64,000 bases of DNA from NCBI GenBank assembly GCA_028874215.1, contig JAPPLF010000097.1:1-64000 (forward strand), given 5' to 3'. This DNA is from Acidobacteriota bacterium. GTDB lineage: Bacteria; Acidobacteriota; UBA6911; RPQK01; JAJDTT01. A model generated the notes under the pieces. That model was not told where the DNA came from. It was given only the letters and a program-made list of their open reading frames with translations, and made no database searches. A program made the position numbers and the translations under genes. This document shows, piece by piece, positions 43,357-52,956 of the stretch (position 1 is its first letter; each line of letters starts with the position of its first letter).

Positions 43357-45720
43357 ATGCTTGCATCTCGTGGAATACGGCCGCCAACGGCGAGGCGCGC
43401 CACCGCCGGCTTCTCCGGAGCAGCCGTCCGCGCCGCCTTGGTTGCAGCCATCATTCTGGGCCACCCCCAAGACATCCACCCGGTCCAGAACTCGGATCCC
43501 AAGAAGCCCCACCATCACCATTCCAAAACAGCCGGGCAGCACAAAAGGGGCCACGCGGTGGATCAAGACCAATCCCCGGGGCATCGCCGCATGCTCCAAA
43601 CTCTTCGGGAGGTGGCAGACAGGGCGGCTGCGGGCGACCTTTACCTGGGTGATGGGGTCGTGCGCAAATTCCGCCGCCAGTTGGAAGAACTGAACCAGAG
43701 CCCTTCAGTCCCCGGGACTCCCTCCTATTGGATGGACCTGAACCGGTGGAACGTGCTGTTGGAACTGGGAGTCGCCGAGGTCCGGTTCGGTGAAGAGAAG
43801 GCCGGCATCGAGCACCTGAAGGCGGCTTACAATCTCCTTCCCAGTGTCCGCGACCGGCTCCAGCGGTCCAAGGTGGACCAGACCATCTTCGAACTGGGCG
43901 TGGCCTACATGCGGATGGGCGAGACCCAGAACTGTGTCGTTCAACACGGCGCCGAGCGCTGCATCCTCCCGCTTCGGGGAGAAGGGATCCACGCCCTACC
44001 GGAGGGGTCCACCCAGGCGATCCGGTATTTCACGGAAGTGCTGGAGTCTTCTCCTTCGGGAAAGGACTACGGATACTACTTTCCTTCCCTCTGGCTCCTG
44101 AACGTTGCCTACATGACGCTGGACCAATATCCGGATGGCGTGCCGGCCCGCTACCGGATTCCCGAATCGAAGTTTCAGACCCGTATCCCGTTCCAACGTT
44201 TTCGCAACATCTCCCAGAAACTGGGATTGGACAGCTTCAATCTGGCCGGCGGCGCCATCGTGGACGACTTCGACGGGGACGGATACCTGGACATCTTGAC
44301 CTCAACCTGGGATCTCAGCGGCCCCATGGTCTACTTTCGCAACAACGCAGACGGGACCTTTCGGGAGATCTCCAGCGAAGCCGGTCTGGAGGGCATCTGG
44401 GGCGGCCTCAACCTGCTGCAGGCCGACTACGACAACGACGGCCACGTGGACGTCCTCGTCCTGCGGGGGGCATGGTCCGGCAAGGAGGGAGAGCAGCCCA
44501 ACTCACTTCTGAGAAACCGCGGAGACGGGACCTTCCAGGACGTCACCTACGAAGCCGGACTGGCCGAGGTCTCCTATCCGACTCAGGTGGCCGGCTGGGC
44601 CGACTACGACAACGACGGCGATCTGGACCTGTTCGTGGGAAACGAATCCCTGGGGGATTACCGGGCGCCCTGGCAACTGTTCCGGAATCAGGGGGACGGC
44701 ACCTTTCAGGACGTGGCCGCGCAGGCCGGCGTCAAGAACTACTTCTTCACCAAGGGGGTCGCCTGGGGAGACTACGATGGAGACCGCTATCCGGACCTTT
44801 ACGTCTCCAACTACCGGGACCCGAACCGGCTCTTCCGGAACCGGGGAGACGGAACCTTCGAGGACGTCACGGCCAAGCTGAAGGTGGAAGATCCGGAGGA
44901 GAGCTTCCCGGCCTGGTTCTGGGACTACAACAACGACGGCCATCTGGACCTGTTCGTCTCCAGCTATGCGGGGCACATCGGCCACCAGGCCCGTCACCAT
45001 ATCGGGCTCCCCCCGGAATTCGAACAAGCCCGTCTCTACGAGGGCAACGGACAAGGCGGTTTTCGGGACGTGGCCCGCGAGCGGAATCTGGAAGTACCCA
45101 TGCAGCCCATGGGGTCCAACTTCGGAGACCTGAACAACGACGGCTGGCTGGACTTCTACCTGGGTACCGGGGATCCCAGTCTCGCCAGCATCGTCCCCAA
45201 CCTCATGTTCCTGAGCCAGGGTGGGCAACGGTTCGAGGACGTGACCATCGCCGGCGGGTTCGGTCATCTCCAGAAGGGTCATGGCGTCGCTTTCGCCGAT
45301 CTCGACAACGACGGCGACCTGGATGTCTTCGAGCAGATGGGAGGCGCCTTCCCGGTGGACGGCTACAGCGACGCCCTCTACGAGAACCCGGGCACCGGCA
45401 ACCACTGGCTTGCCATCAAACTGGTGGGCCGCGAGTCCAACGCTTCCGCCATCGGCGCCCGGATCCGGGTGCGGATCATGGAAGGGGGCGCGAGTCGATC
45501 AATCTACCGGCACGTCAACAGTGGAGGCAGCTTCGGGTGCAACCCCTTGCGTCAGACCATCGGTCTCGGTCAGGCCACTTCGGCCAGCGAGGTCGAGATC
45601 TTCTGGCCCACGACGGGCAAGACCCAGCGTCTCGGTGAGGTCAGTTCGGATCAGTTGATCCGGGTGGTCGAAGGTGAGGAAGGGTTCCAGCGAGTGCCGC
45701 TGAAGCGGCTCCGATTCTGA
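43357..45720 (+). CDS. fused TPR-like and CRTAC1 (FG-GAP, ASPIC/UnbV) protein
   Basis: The 787-residue protein has a likely N-terminal export segment, RAALVAAIILG (about 28-38). A helical TPR-like region (about 65-260) includes GIEHLKAAYNLLPSVRDRL and IFELGVAYMRMGE. FG-GAP repeats follow from about 300: DDFDGDGYLD, DYDNDGHVD, DYDNDGDLD, DYDGDRYPD, DYNNDGHLD, DLNNDGWLD and DLDNDGDLD. The ASPIC/UnbV domain closes it (about 690-775: NASAIGARI, NSGGSFGCNP). It thus fuses the two families that are separate neighbours at 27103-30376. It is 12 bp after the BNR gene and probably co-transcribed. Confidence 0.86.
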   Translation: MLASRGIRPPTARRATAGFSGAAVRAALVAAIILGHPQDIHPVQNSDPKKPHHHHSKTAGQHKRGHAVDQDQSPGHRRMLQTLREVADRAAAGDLYLGDGVVRKFRRQLEELNQSPSVPGTPSYWMDLNRWNVLLELGVAEVRFGEEKAGIEHLKAAYNLLPSVRDRLQRSKVDQTIFELGVAYMRMGETQNCVVQHGAERCILPLRGEGIHALPEGSTQAIRYFTEVLESSPSGKDYGYYFPSLWLLNVAYMTLDQYPDGVPARYRIPESKFQTRIPFQRFRNISQKLGLDSFNLAGGAIVDDFDGDGYLDILTSTWDLSGPMVYFRNNADGTFREISSEAGLEGIWGGLNLLQADYDNDGHVDVLVLRGAWSGKEGEQPNSLLRNRGDGTFQDVTYEAGLAEVSYPTQVAGWADYDNDGDLDLFVGNESLGDYRAPWQLFRNQGDGTFQDVAAQAGVKNYFFTKGVAWGDYDGDRYPDLYVSNYRDPNRLFRNRGDGTFEDVTAKLKVEDPEESFPAWFWDYNNDGHLDLFVSSYAGHIGHQARHHIGLPPEFEQARLYEGNGQGGFRDVARERNLEVPMQPMGSNFGDLNNDGWLDFYLGTGDPSLASIVPNLMFLSQGGQRFEDVTIAGGFGHLQKGHGVAFADLDNDGDLDVFEQMGGAFPVDGYSDALYENPGTGNHWLAIKLVGRESNASAIGARIRVRIMEGGASRSIYRHVNSGGSFGCNPLRQTIGLGQATSASEVEIFWPTTGKTQRLGEVSSDQLIRVVEGEEGFQRVPLKRLRF

Positions 45721-45774
45721 CCTGCGTGAAGAAAACCTCCTGGATTTCCTCGCTCCCGATACGCGCTCCAGCGT

Positions 45775-47859
45775 TCAGAGTTGAATCACCACCAGCGTGT
45801 AGGTTTCCAGCCGGGGCAGCGTGCACCGGATCCGATTCCCTTCGGCTCGGAACTCCAGGTCGGAGATCTCTCCCCCGTCGGGCGACAGGGTGTAGATCTT
45901 CCGAACCGTCCCGGTCCCCGATCGGAGGTTGATCTGCAGGTCCCGGACCAGCGGGTTCTCTTTCACTCCGTAGTTGACGAGATGCAGGAGCAGGCGGTTC
46001 TCCCGTTCCTGGCGCAGCAACTCGGCGGTGACGGTCAGCGGGGCCTCCACTTCCAAGAGCGGATCGTTGCCCCCCGCCCAACGGACGAACTCCACCATTT
46101 CCTCCCAGTTGACCGGGAGGTGCCAATATTGGCTTTTCATGGGCTCCGTGGCCGGCTTCTCCACGGACGGCTTCACCTCCGGCAGGTAAACCACCCGGCC
46201 TTCCCCTTCGCGGCGCCGGACCGGATCGATGGCGAGAATCGCCTCGGGCCGAGGGGGCCAGGGCACGAATTCCGGCGCCTGGACGGCGAAGAGATCCGCC
46301 AGTCCGAAGTCGAGGCGGCGGCTTCTCCACGGAGTCAGCAGAGAGGTGTGTTCGGTGGCCACCAATCCCCCTCCCCGCTTCACGAAGTCGCGGATCTGGT
46401 CCATCTGTTCGTCGCTGAGGCACTCCTGGTCCGCCAGGACCAGAACCCGGTAGCGGGAGAGATCGGAGAGATGGCGGTCGAAGACGATGTCGAAGGGGAC
46501 CTTGGCCTGGATCAGGGCCTGTTCGAAGAGATAGGTGCTCTGGTAGGGCCGGTCGTTGTTGAAGGCCATGGTGGCGTAGGAGTGGAGCACGGCCACGTCG
46601 GCGGCGCTCTCCGGCTTCCGGTAGTGGTCGAACCGGTCCCGGTAGAAGCGAATATAGCGCCGATGTGCCGGCGGTGGATCGGGATATTCCTGGATGCCTC
46701 CCACCATCCCCAGGCAACCCCGGTTGTAGGCCATGGCTTCGGCCACCATCAGGGGAGTCCGAAAGGTGTAGCTGAAGATCTTGTTTCCCAGGCCGGTGGC
46801 CGTCTTGTAGCTCCGGATCTTGGAGATCAGCACCCCGTCGGGGCTGATCCCGGCGTCGTTGCCCTCCTCCGTCCAGACGATGTCCGTATGCTCCAGGAGA
46901 CGAGGATAGTCCACCCCCTGCTCCCAGACGGTGTTCACGCCCGACATGCCGATATGCGGGTTGTTCTCCACCGCAACCTGCGGATTGAGCCCGCGGATGT
47001 ATTCCTTCATCTCCCGGTAGTACTCGGTCAACTGATGGCAGCGGAAGTCGGCCCACTCCTGGAAGAGGGGATCGGTGATGGTGGAGAGAGGGGCCTCGTG
47101 CGCCGGCGGGGTGACGTAGCGGAGATCGTTGAATCCCAGGCGCCGCTTCAAGGCCTCCGGCGTGTATTTGCGTTCCAGAAACTCCCGGAAGTCCTGGATA
47201 GCCAGGGGATGGAAGAACATGGGCCTGCGGGCCTGCGTGCTGGTGTTGTCGAAGTGGATCAGGTCCGCCTGGAAGTCCTCCACCGCCATGCGGACCACCT
47301 TCCGGATGTACTCCTTGTAGCCGGGATGGGCGAAGTAGACCCGCTTGCGGAACGTCTGGGTCCGTCCATAGTGAACCGGCTGCCCCATGTAGTCGGGCAC
47401 GAACCAGGCTTCGGCCTCCGGCTTCTCCAGGAGGAAAGTCTCGTAGGCGACGGTGCTTCCGACGTAGACGCCCACGCGGATGCCGTGCTTGCGGCACAGT
47501 TCGGCCAACTTGCGGGCGTCGGCCAGATGCTCCGCCTCGGCCTCGAGCCCGAAGCCCTTGTAGAAGTGGAGCACGGCCATGGTGACGCCCAGTTCCTTCA
47601 ACTGGAGGACCCGCTCCTCGGTGTGGGCCTGCTCGTACGCCTCGTCGTGCCACTCCCTCAGACTGCCCACCCGCCGCCGAAAGAGCAGCATGTCGTCCCA
47701 GCCCCCCACGATGATGATGGGCTCCTCGTCCAGCCACTCCGGTCTTTCCGAACCCGCCGTCTCCGGAGGAGCCCCACCCGGTTCGCCTCCCGGACCGCAG
47801 GAACCGGAAAATAAAAGAACCAGTACCGCTATGAAACCCCACATCGCACCATCTTCCAT
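45775..47859 (-). CDS. glycoside-hydrolase-like lipoprotein
   Basis: I start at an ATG seven bases after AGGAAAG. The 694-residue product has a lipoprotein signal (GFIAVLVLLFSGSCG, likely lipobox SGSC). A TIM-barrel-like region (about 60-370) contains GVTMAVLHFYKGFG, IRVGVYVGSTVAYE, LIHFDNTST and DIVWTEEGND, where acidic residues could be catalytic. A Rossmann-like domain (ADVAVLHSYATMAFNND, RGGGLVATEHTSLL) resembles a beta-galactosidase trimerisation fold, and the C terminus (LLLHLVNYG) is beta-rich. It probably acts on a glycan at the cell surface, but I cannot name the family with certainty. It ends 54 bp from the convergent CRTAC1 fusion. Confidence 0.66.
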   Translation of the reverse strand: MEDGAMWGFIAVLVLLFSGSCGPGGEPGGAPPETAGSERPEWLDEEPIIIVGGWDDMLLFRRRVGSLREWHDEAYEQAHTEERVLQLKELGVTMAVLHFYKGFGLEAEAEHLADARKLAELCRKHGIRVGVYVGSTVAYETFLLEKPEAEAWFVPDYMGQPVHYGRTQTFRKRVYFAHPGYKEYIRKVVRMAVEDFQADLIHFDNTSTQARRPMFFHPLAIQDFREFLERKYTPEALKRRLGFNDLRYVTPPAHEAPLSTITDPLFQEWADFRCHQLTEYYREMKEYIRGLNPQVAVENNPHIGMSGVNTVWEQGVDYPRLLEHTDIVWTEEGNDAGISPDGVLISKIRSYKTATGLGNKIFSYTFRTPLMVAEAMAYNRGCLGMVGGIQEYPDPPPAHRRYIRFYRDRFDHYRKPESAADVAVLHSYATMAFNNDRPYQSTYLFEQALIQAKVPFDIVFDRHLSDLSRYRVLVLADQECLSDEQMDQIRDFVKRGGGLVATEHTSLLTPWRSRRLDFGLADLFAVQAPEFVPWPPRPEAILAIDPVRRREGEGRVVYLPEVKPSVEKPATEPMKSQYWHLPVNWEEMVEFVRWAGGNDPLLEVEAPLTVTAELLRQERENRLLLHLVNYGVKENPLVRDLQINLRSGTGTVRKIYTLSPDGGEISDLEFRAEGNRIRCTLPRLETYTLVVIQL

Positions 47860-47939
47860 CAGAGTCTTTCCTGTCCGGGGCAAGGTACGTTTCGATCCGC
47901 GGCGAGGAATGACCGAGTCCTGTCCCCCAATAGGATGGA

Positions 47940-48812
47940 TCAGCTCCAACGGCCGGGGGAAATGCCCGCTGCATGCTTCGCCATGTTGTCCGGGCGGTTC
48001 GGCAGATCGAAATCGATGTTCCGCGTGTTGAGGCTCCTGAAATACTTTCGGACGGCCGGAGGGAGACCCGCCACCCTCTCCGGGTCGCGGTCGGGAACGT
48101 CTTCTATAGGACCCGCCCAAGTGGGCCGGTAGGCGATGGCCAGCATGCGGCGAGTCCGGTCGCTGTAGTTGGGAAAGTTGGCATGAAACACCTTCTGGTT
48201 GATGATCGCTGCCGAGCCGGCTCGGCAGGTCACCATCAACTCATCGTCGTGGGAAAGATAGCGGTTGTAGGGGTTGGCATCGCGGTGGAGCGAAAGGTGG
48301 GAGCGCGGGATCACCTTGAACGGGGAGCACTCCGGAGTGAGATCGTCCAGGTAATAGAGAACGCGAACCAAACAGGGCGAGCTGGCCTGGACTCCGAATA
48401 TCTTGGAGCCGTAGGGCTGGGAATCGGTGTGAATGGCGATTCCCGGGTGACCCGGCCTGGATTCGGTGTAGGTGCAGGAGGTGCAGATCAGCTCGTCGCC
48501 CAAGAGTTCCTCCAAGAACCCTACCGTGGCCGGAAAGGCGATCACCGACGTCGTTCGAGGCGAGTCGGTCCACTGCAGATTGGGACAGCTTCGCTGATGG
48601 TCGCTGTAATCGGTCGGCCGGGTCGTGACTCTGGAGATCTCCCGGCGGATTTCCTCCATCAGTTCCTCGCTCAGCAGATCCGGAATGACGACAAAACCCT
48701 CCAACTCGATGGAACGAATCTGTTGGGCGCGGGTCAGACCGTACCAATGGCTTTCCGGGACCCGGTTCGCACGCTCCAGACTTTCTCGACTGTTGGTGAA
48801 AGATGCGTCCAT
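47940..48812 (-). CDS. phytanoyl-CoA dioxygenase (PhyH) family protein
   Basis: I choose the ATG at 48812. An alternative ATG at 48824 lies directly on the GGAGG, and an in-frame GTG at 48872 would be longer. The 290-residue protein has the Fe(II)/2-oxoglutarate double-stranded beta-helix. The metal triad is His128 and Asp130 (IAIHTDSQ) and His210 (KVFHANFPN), with a basic residue (Arg221 or Arg222) for 2-oxoglutarate. FKVIPRSHL is the typical strand before the distal histidine. It hydroxylates an unknown small substrate. It sits 80 bp upstream of the glycoside-hydrolase-like gene on the same strand. Confidence 0.87.
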   Translation of the reverse strand: MDASFTNSRESLERANRVPESHWYGLTRAQQIRSIELEGFVVIPDLLSEELMEEIRREISRVTTRPTDYSDHQRSCPNLQWTDSPRTTSVIAFPATVGFLEELLGDELICTSCTYTESRPGHPGIAIHTDSQPYGSKIFGVQASSPCLVRVLYYLDDLTPECSPFKVIPRSHLSLHRDANPYNRYLSHDDELMVTCRAGSAAIINQKVFHANFPNYSDRTRRMLAIAYRPTWAGPIEDVPDRDPERVAGLPPAVRKYFRSLNTRNIDFDLPNRPDNMAKHAAGISPGRWS

Positions 48813-48886
48813 TTCTCTATCCATCCTCCCTTCGTTCTTCCCGGAAGCCCGAAACAGTCTCCCGTCCGTCACGTCGAGACTCGAGT

Positions 48887-49774
48887 TTAGAGTGGTGCTT
48901 CTGCGAGACCAATCGATTCGGGGGAGACGACAGTCAGATCTTCTCCAAAAATGACCGTGCCCCGAAAGATCTCACGAACTTCCGAGATGACCTGTTCTCG
49001 CACTCCCGGCCTGTCGATCTGTCCCGTAATATGAGTCAGAACGACCGTTTCGACACCCGCGTCCCGGGCCAGTCTGCCGATCATTCCGGGGCTCCCGCAA
49101 CCCCTCGCCATGGCCTCGTTGAACTCCGTGCCCGTGAGGAAGTGGCACATGTGAATGAGAACGTCAGCACCTTCCGAAAAGGAGACCATGCGATCGGTCG
49201 GACCTGAGTCTCCACTGTAAACCAGAGTGTACTCCTCCGTTTCCAAACGATAGGCCAAGCACCGCAGATACGGCTGAGCATGGGGGACCTCAATGGACCG
49301 AACCGTCCAATGGTCTCCCCGAAACTCGGCCCCATGCTCCGCCTCGGCAATGACGGGCCGCGGCCGTTCTCTTGTCCCCGTGCCGCCACGGGCATGGTAG
49401 AGCGCTACGCTGGCTTCGTTCCTGGTCCGGGCCTGCAAATCGGAATCGAATACCCCGTCCCTATCAAACAAGGCTTCCACGATTCGTTGGATCGGCCGGG
49501 GACCATAGATCTTCAACTCGGGAATCTTCCCTGCCCCCTGATCCCAGCGCTGAAGAACATAGTGGGGAAGATCAGTGCAGTGATCGTAGTGCCAGTGGGT
49601 CACAAAGAGTTGTGTGACCTCGGTCGGCTGTTTCCCCGTCTCGAGAAAACGCCGGTAGGAACCGGGCCCGCAGTCGAACACAAAAACTTCTGACGGCGTT
49701 TCCACCAGGTAGCCGGAACCGGCACGCTTGACCGAGGGTGTCGGCGACCCGGTACCCAGTATAGTGATCCTCAT
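48887..49774 (-). CDS. metallo-beta-lactamase-fold hydrolase (RNase Z-like subgroup)
   Basis: The 295-residue protein starts at MRITILGTGSPTP, nine bases after GGGGGA; an ATG three codons earlier is possible. The metal-binding motif THWHYDHCTDLP (His60, His62, Asp64, His65) and later VYSGDSGPTDR and LTHITG complete a two-zinc site. The GTGSPTPSVKRAGSGYLVE start is typical of RNase Z-like MBL proteins, but the tRNA-exosite arm of true RNase Z is not evident, so it is a generic hydrolase. It is divergent from the M24 gene across a 302-bp gap that contains an AT-rich stretch near 49930-49985. Confidence 0.85.
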   Translation of the reverse strand: MRITILGTGSPTPSVKRAGSGYLVETPSEVFVFDCGPGSYRRFLETGKQPTEVTQLFVTHWHYDHCTDLPHYVLQRWDQGAGKIPELKIYGPRPIQRIVEALFDRDGVFDSDLQARTRNEASVALYHARGGTGTRERPRPVIAEAEHGAEFRGDHWTVRSIEVPHAQPYLRCLAYRLETEEYTLVYSGDSGPTDRMVSFSEGADVLIHMCHFLTGTEFNEAMARGCGSPGMIGRLARDAGVETVVLTHITGQIDRPGVREQVISEVREIFRGTVIFGEDLTVVSPESIGLAEAPL

Positions 49775-50076
49775 GCGGACCATCCCCCGTTGCTACGGAC
49801 CAAGACCGGCCCTGACTATTGGTTGCTTCCCGATTTTTCCCTGGAAGGTCAGCTCCTTCATGTCGCAATGAAAACGCGGGTCTCAAGTAACGGGAAATGC
49901 GGAACCCACAACCACACTGCCGTTTTCTTCCTCCCGATTTTCTTATAAATTATCAAAGAAAATAACTTCTGGCCGAAGTTTTCTGGGGTGAGTCGGTGCG
50001 GGTTCCCTCCAGAATTCTCGAACCGGACAGAAGGCATGCGGGTTCGGTGACAGGAGTTTCCTCGAAGAGATCTGCA

Positions 50077-51237
50077 ATGTTGTTTTCTCCCGAAGAATAT
50101 CAACAACGTCAGAACAGGATTCGAGCAGAATTGCAGACTGCCCGTCTGGACGCCCTTCTGGTCAGCGGGGACGACAACATCACCTACTTTGCCGGCATCC
50201 GTTCCCTCCTGCCCCGTTTGATCCAGACCCGCCCTCTCTTCGTTCTGATCCCCGTCAGCCAAGATCCGGTCGTACTGATCCATAATTCTCGAGTCGTCGA
50301 CACCCGGGTCAATTCGCCCATCTCAGAGGTGAGAACGTATACGACTTCCGACGAAGTTCCTTATGGTTGTGCACCATTTGCCGAATTGGCGGATCTCCTT
50401 CGAGAACGCGGTCTGGAGCGTGGCAGAATCGGTGCAGAGCTGGGGCATGACACCAGAATGGGGATGCCCGTTGGAGACTTCGAGCGGCTGCGCGCGAGAC
50501 TTCCGGAGGCGCAGTTTCGGGATGCCTCGGATCCAATCTGGAAGGTGCGCATGCGAAAGTCACCTGCCGAATTGGAGTTATTGAAGCAGTCCGCTGAGAT
50601 CACGGGAGAGGCACGGCAGCGGACATTCGCCCAGTTAAAGCCCGGCATGACGGATGGGCAGGTCCTGAATCGCTTCTTCCGGGAAATCCTCGAGGTGGGG
50701 GGTGACCGCCCGTCGTTCGGGTTTGTGGCGGCGGGTCCGCTGCAACCGGAAATTCCACTATTTGGAGTGCCCACGGGCCGGCCGCTCGAAATGGGGGACC
50801 TCATCTGTCTGGACGGAGGGTGCTGGGTGCAGGATTATAGTTGCGATTACGATCGCCTGGCCGTTCTAGGCCGTCCGAGTCACCGGCAGCAGGACCTGTA
50901 CCAAAGGCTGCGTGATTTGAACGACAAAATGGTGGAATTATTTCGTCCCGGCGTGAGCACGGCCGAAGTCTATGAGGTTTATGTCGCCGAGTGTCGCCGA
51001 CACAAACTTCCGAATCCAGGAGTCATCGTGGGGCATGGAATGGGCATGCTTTTGGGTGAGCCTCCCAGGGTCGCCCCCTGGGATGAAACGGTCTTGGAAC
51101 CGGGAATCGTCTGTAGCAGCGAGCCCTATTTCCTGCCGGAGGATGGTCCTCTGGTTTGGGAGGACCTTTTGGTCATCACCGAATCCGGTCACGAACTCCT
51201 GACGACGGAGAGTCCGGATCTTTTCGTGGTTGATTAG
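50077..51237 (+). CDS. M24-family Xaa-Pro aminopeptidase-like metallopeptidase
   Basis: I start at ATG 50077 (MLFSPEEYQQR); the open frame before it has no domain. The 386-residue protein has a creatinase N-terminal domain (about 1-150) and a pita-bread catalytic domain with all five metal ligands: Asp246, Asp257 (11 residues apart), His320 in GHGMGM, Glu349 and Glu362. It removes N-terminal residues from X-Pro peptides or cleaves related amides. It leads a same-strand run of five genes and may process a small peptide-like compound. Confidence 0.89.
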   Translation: MLFSPEEYQQRQNRIRAELQTARLDALLVSGDDNITYFAGIRSLLPRLIQTRPLFVLIPVSQDPVVLIHNSRVVDTRVNSPISEVRTYTTSDEVPYGCAPFAELADLLRERGLERGRIGAELGHDTRMGMPVGDFERLRARLPEAQFRDASDPIWKVRMRKSPAELELLKQSAEITGEARQRTFAQLKPGMTDGQVLNRFFREILEVGGDRPSFGFVAAGPLQPEIPLFGVPTGRPLEMGDLICLDGGCWVQDYSCDYDRLAVLGRPSHRQQDLYQRLRDLNDKMVELFRPGVSTAEVYEVYVAECRRHKLPNPGVIVGHGMGMLLGEPPRVAPWDETVLEPGIVCSSEPYFLPEDGPLVWEDLLVITESGHELLTTESPDLFVVD

Positions 51238-51303
51238 CCCCTTGCCGGCGGTGAGGAGATTGAAACCTGTTTCGAAATTCCCAAGGGTGGGATTGAGGAC
51301 AAA

Positions 51304-52149
51304 GTGAACCGAAGAGGGTTTTTGACTGGCTGCCTCGGCGGTCTTGCATCCGGATGGGTCAGCCGTCGAATTGCTGCCGAGCCAAGCCCCCGACCCATAG
51401 TCGTCGATGCCCACGTCCACGCCGGCTACATGGGCATGTGGGGCCAGCGCGAGATCTCTTTCGAAGAGACCCTGACAGCGGCTGATGCAGCGGGGATCGA
51501 CAAATTGTGCGTCTCGTCCACATTGTCGTTGACATTGGACATGAAGGAAGGCAACCAAGCTGTCTACGAGTTAATGCAACGTTACCCGGACAGGGTGATC
51601 GGGTTCGCCGCCCTTCCCAGTCCATACTTTGGGCAGCAGGGACTCGACGAGATCAGACGCGCCGTCGAGTACTACGGAATGAAAGGGATTGGAGAACTTG
51701 TAACCAGACCAACTTACCCAGCGGACCTGCCCGGCTGGACGGCGCTGTTGGAAACGGCGGCGGATCTGCATGTCCCCGTTCTTTTGCATGCTGTCGCCGG
51801 CCCTTGTGCCCGCGTTGCCGAAGCCGTGCCAGAGGCGACCATCCTGCTTGCCCATATGGGCGCCGGCAACGGAATCGCTCCCAACGAGTGGTCGGATGCC
51901 ATCGAAATGGCCAAGCTCCACCCCAACGTCTACCTTGAAACGGCCCAGTCGGACACCTCATATGGCCAGATGGAACTGGCGGTCCAGGAATTGGGTCCGG
52001 AACGGATCGTCTTTGGGACCGATTCGCCATTGCTCGACCCGGCCGTACAGAAAGCGAAAATAACGGGTTCGGACATCACCTCCAAGGCGAAGGATCTCAT
52101 CCTGGGCCCCAACCTGGCCCGGATTTTGGACATCTCTCCGAGCCTTTGA
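51304..52149 (+). CDS. Tat-exported amidohydrolase (TIM-barrel)
   Basis: The 281-residue protein begins at a GTG. Its N terminus NRRGFLTGCLGGLASG is a twin-arginine signal, so it folds in the cytoplasm and is exported. Catalytic features are HVH in VDAHVHAGYMG, LLHAVAGPC, LAHMGAGNG, and FGTDSPLLDP with the conserved Asp. It is an amidohydrolase_2-type hydrolase or decarboxylase. It is the only member of this operon with an export signal, so its substrate is probably periplasmic. The last codons overlap the upstream extension of the next frame. Confidence 0.84.
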   Translation: MNRRGFLTGCLGGLASGWVSRRIAAEPSPRPIVVDAHVHAGYMGMWGQREISFEETLTAADAAGIDKLCVSSTLSLTLDMKEGNQAVYELMQRYPDRVIGFAALPSPYFGQQGLDEIRRAVEYYGMKGIGELVTRPTYPADLPGWTALLETAADLHVPVLLHAVAGPCARVAEAVPEATILLAHMGAGNGIAPNEWSDAIEMAKLHPNVYLETAQSDTSYGQMELAVQELGPERIVFGTDSPLLDPAVQKAKITGSDITSKAKDLILGPNLARILDISPSL

Positions 52150-52160
52150 AAAGAGTCCCC

Positions 52161-52914
52161 ATGCTGTTCGACTTAAACGGCTTCCTCGGTCCGTGGCCCT
52201 TTTGGCAGGTTCGTCATCAGACTCCCAAATCCGTGCTGACCCTCATGGACCGGCACGGGATCGATGTCCTGGCCGTGTGCGCCACGCGTTCGATTCTCTC
52301 GGACTGGAAACTGGGAAACGAAGAAACCATCCAGGCCGCCACGCACAACCCGAACCGTTTTGTGGCCTTTGTGTCGATCAGTCCTATCCTTCCGGCGTCC
52401 GAGTTGGTGCGACAGCTGGAAAGCTACAAACGGGCGGGCGTCAAGGGGATCAGGCTCTACCCTCAGCACCAGTCCTATTCCCTGACCGGACTCGCCGGAT
52501 CTTCAGTGATCCTCCAGAAGGCACAGGAGCTTTCGCTCTCTGTGGTGCTGCCGATCCGGGCGATCATGCAATGGGGATTGCCCGAGCTGGATACGGGAAC
52601 GATTGAAGCCGTCGTCACGCGCCATCCCCGTCTTACGTTCATTCTTTCCGGGGTGAATTACAGTAAGACCCTTTGGGCCTACGACCTCGTGCGGCGCCGG
52701 CACAACGTCTCTCGAAATCTCCGGAATGCAAGGGTTTCGCGCCCTCGAAGACGCCGTTCATCGTATCGGCGCCGAGAAGATCTTGTTCGGCAGCGGCTTG
52801 CCTCTGCTATACCCGGCCTGCAGTCTTGCCAAGTTGGCATCGGCCAGAATCACCAGGGTCGAAAAAGAGGCCATCTCCGGAGGCAATGCCCGCAGGCTCC
52901 TGAGAATGAATTGA
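52161..52914 (+). pseudogene. amidohydrolase-like protein, frameshifted and lacking the HxH motif
   Basis: The first frame (MLFDLNGFLGPWPFWQV to YDLVRRRHN) and a second frame (LEISGMQGFRALEDAVHRIG to GGNARRLLRMN) make one amidohydrolase-like protein of about 250 residues. Near 52706-52713, removing one base from AACGTCTCTCGAAATC joins them as NVLEISGM, a typical strand of the family. So the gene has a one-base insertion, or the assembly has an error. The usual HxH is NGF here, and the second His site reads LSGVNYS, so even the intact protein would lack the standard metal site. It follows the Tat amidohydrolase with overlap. Confidence 0.78.
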
Positions 52915-52956
52915 TGATTCGGGGGAGAGGCTCCGTTCGCAGGAGGGAATTCACTT

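Noticed and set aside
45781-47814. A 677-codon open frame antisense to the glycoside-hydrolase-like gene
   Set aside because: It has no domain or signal sequence, while the opposite strand has a lipoprotein signal and a recognisable fold. High GC keeps antisense frames open.
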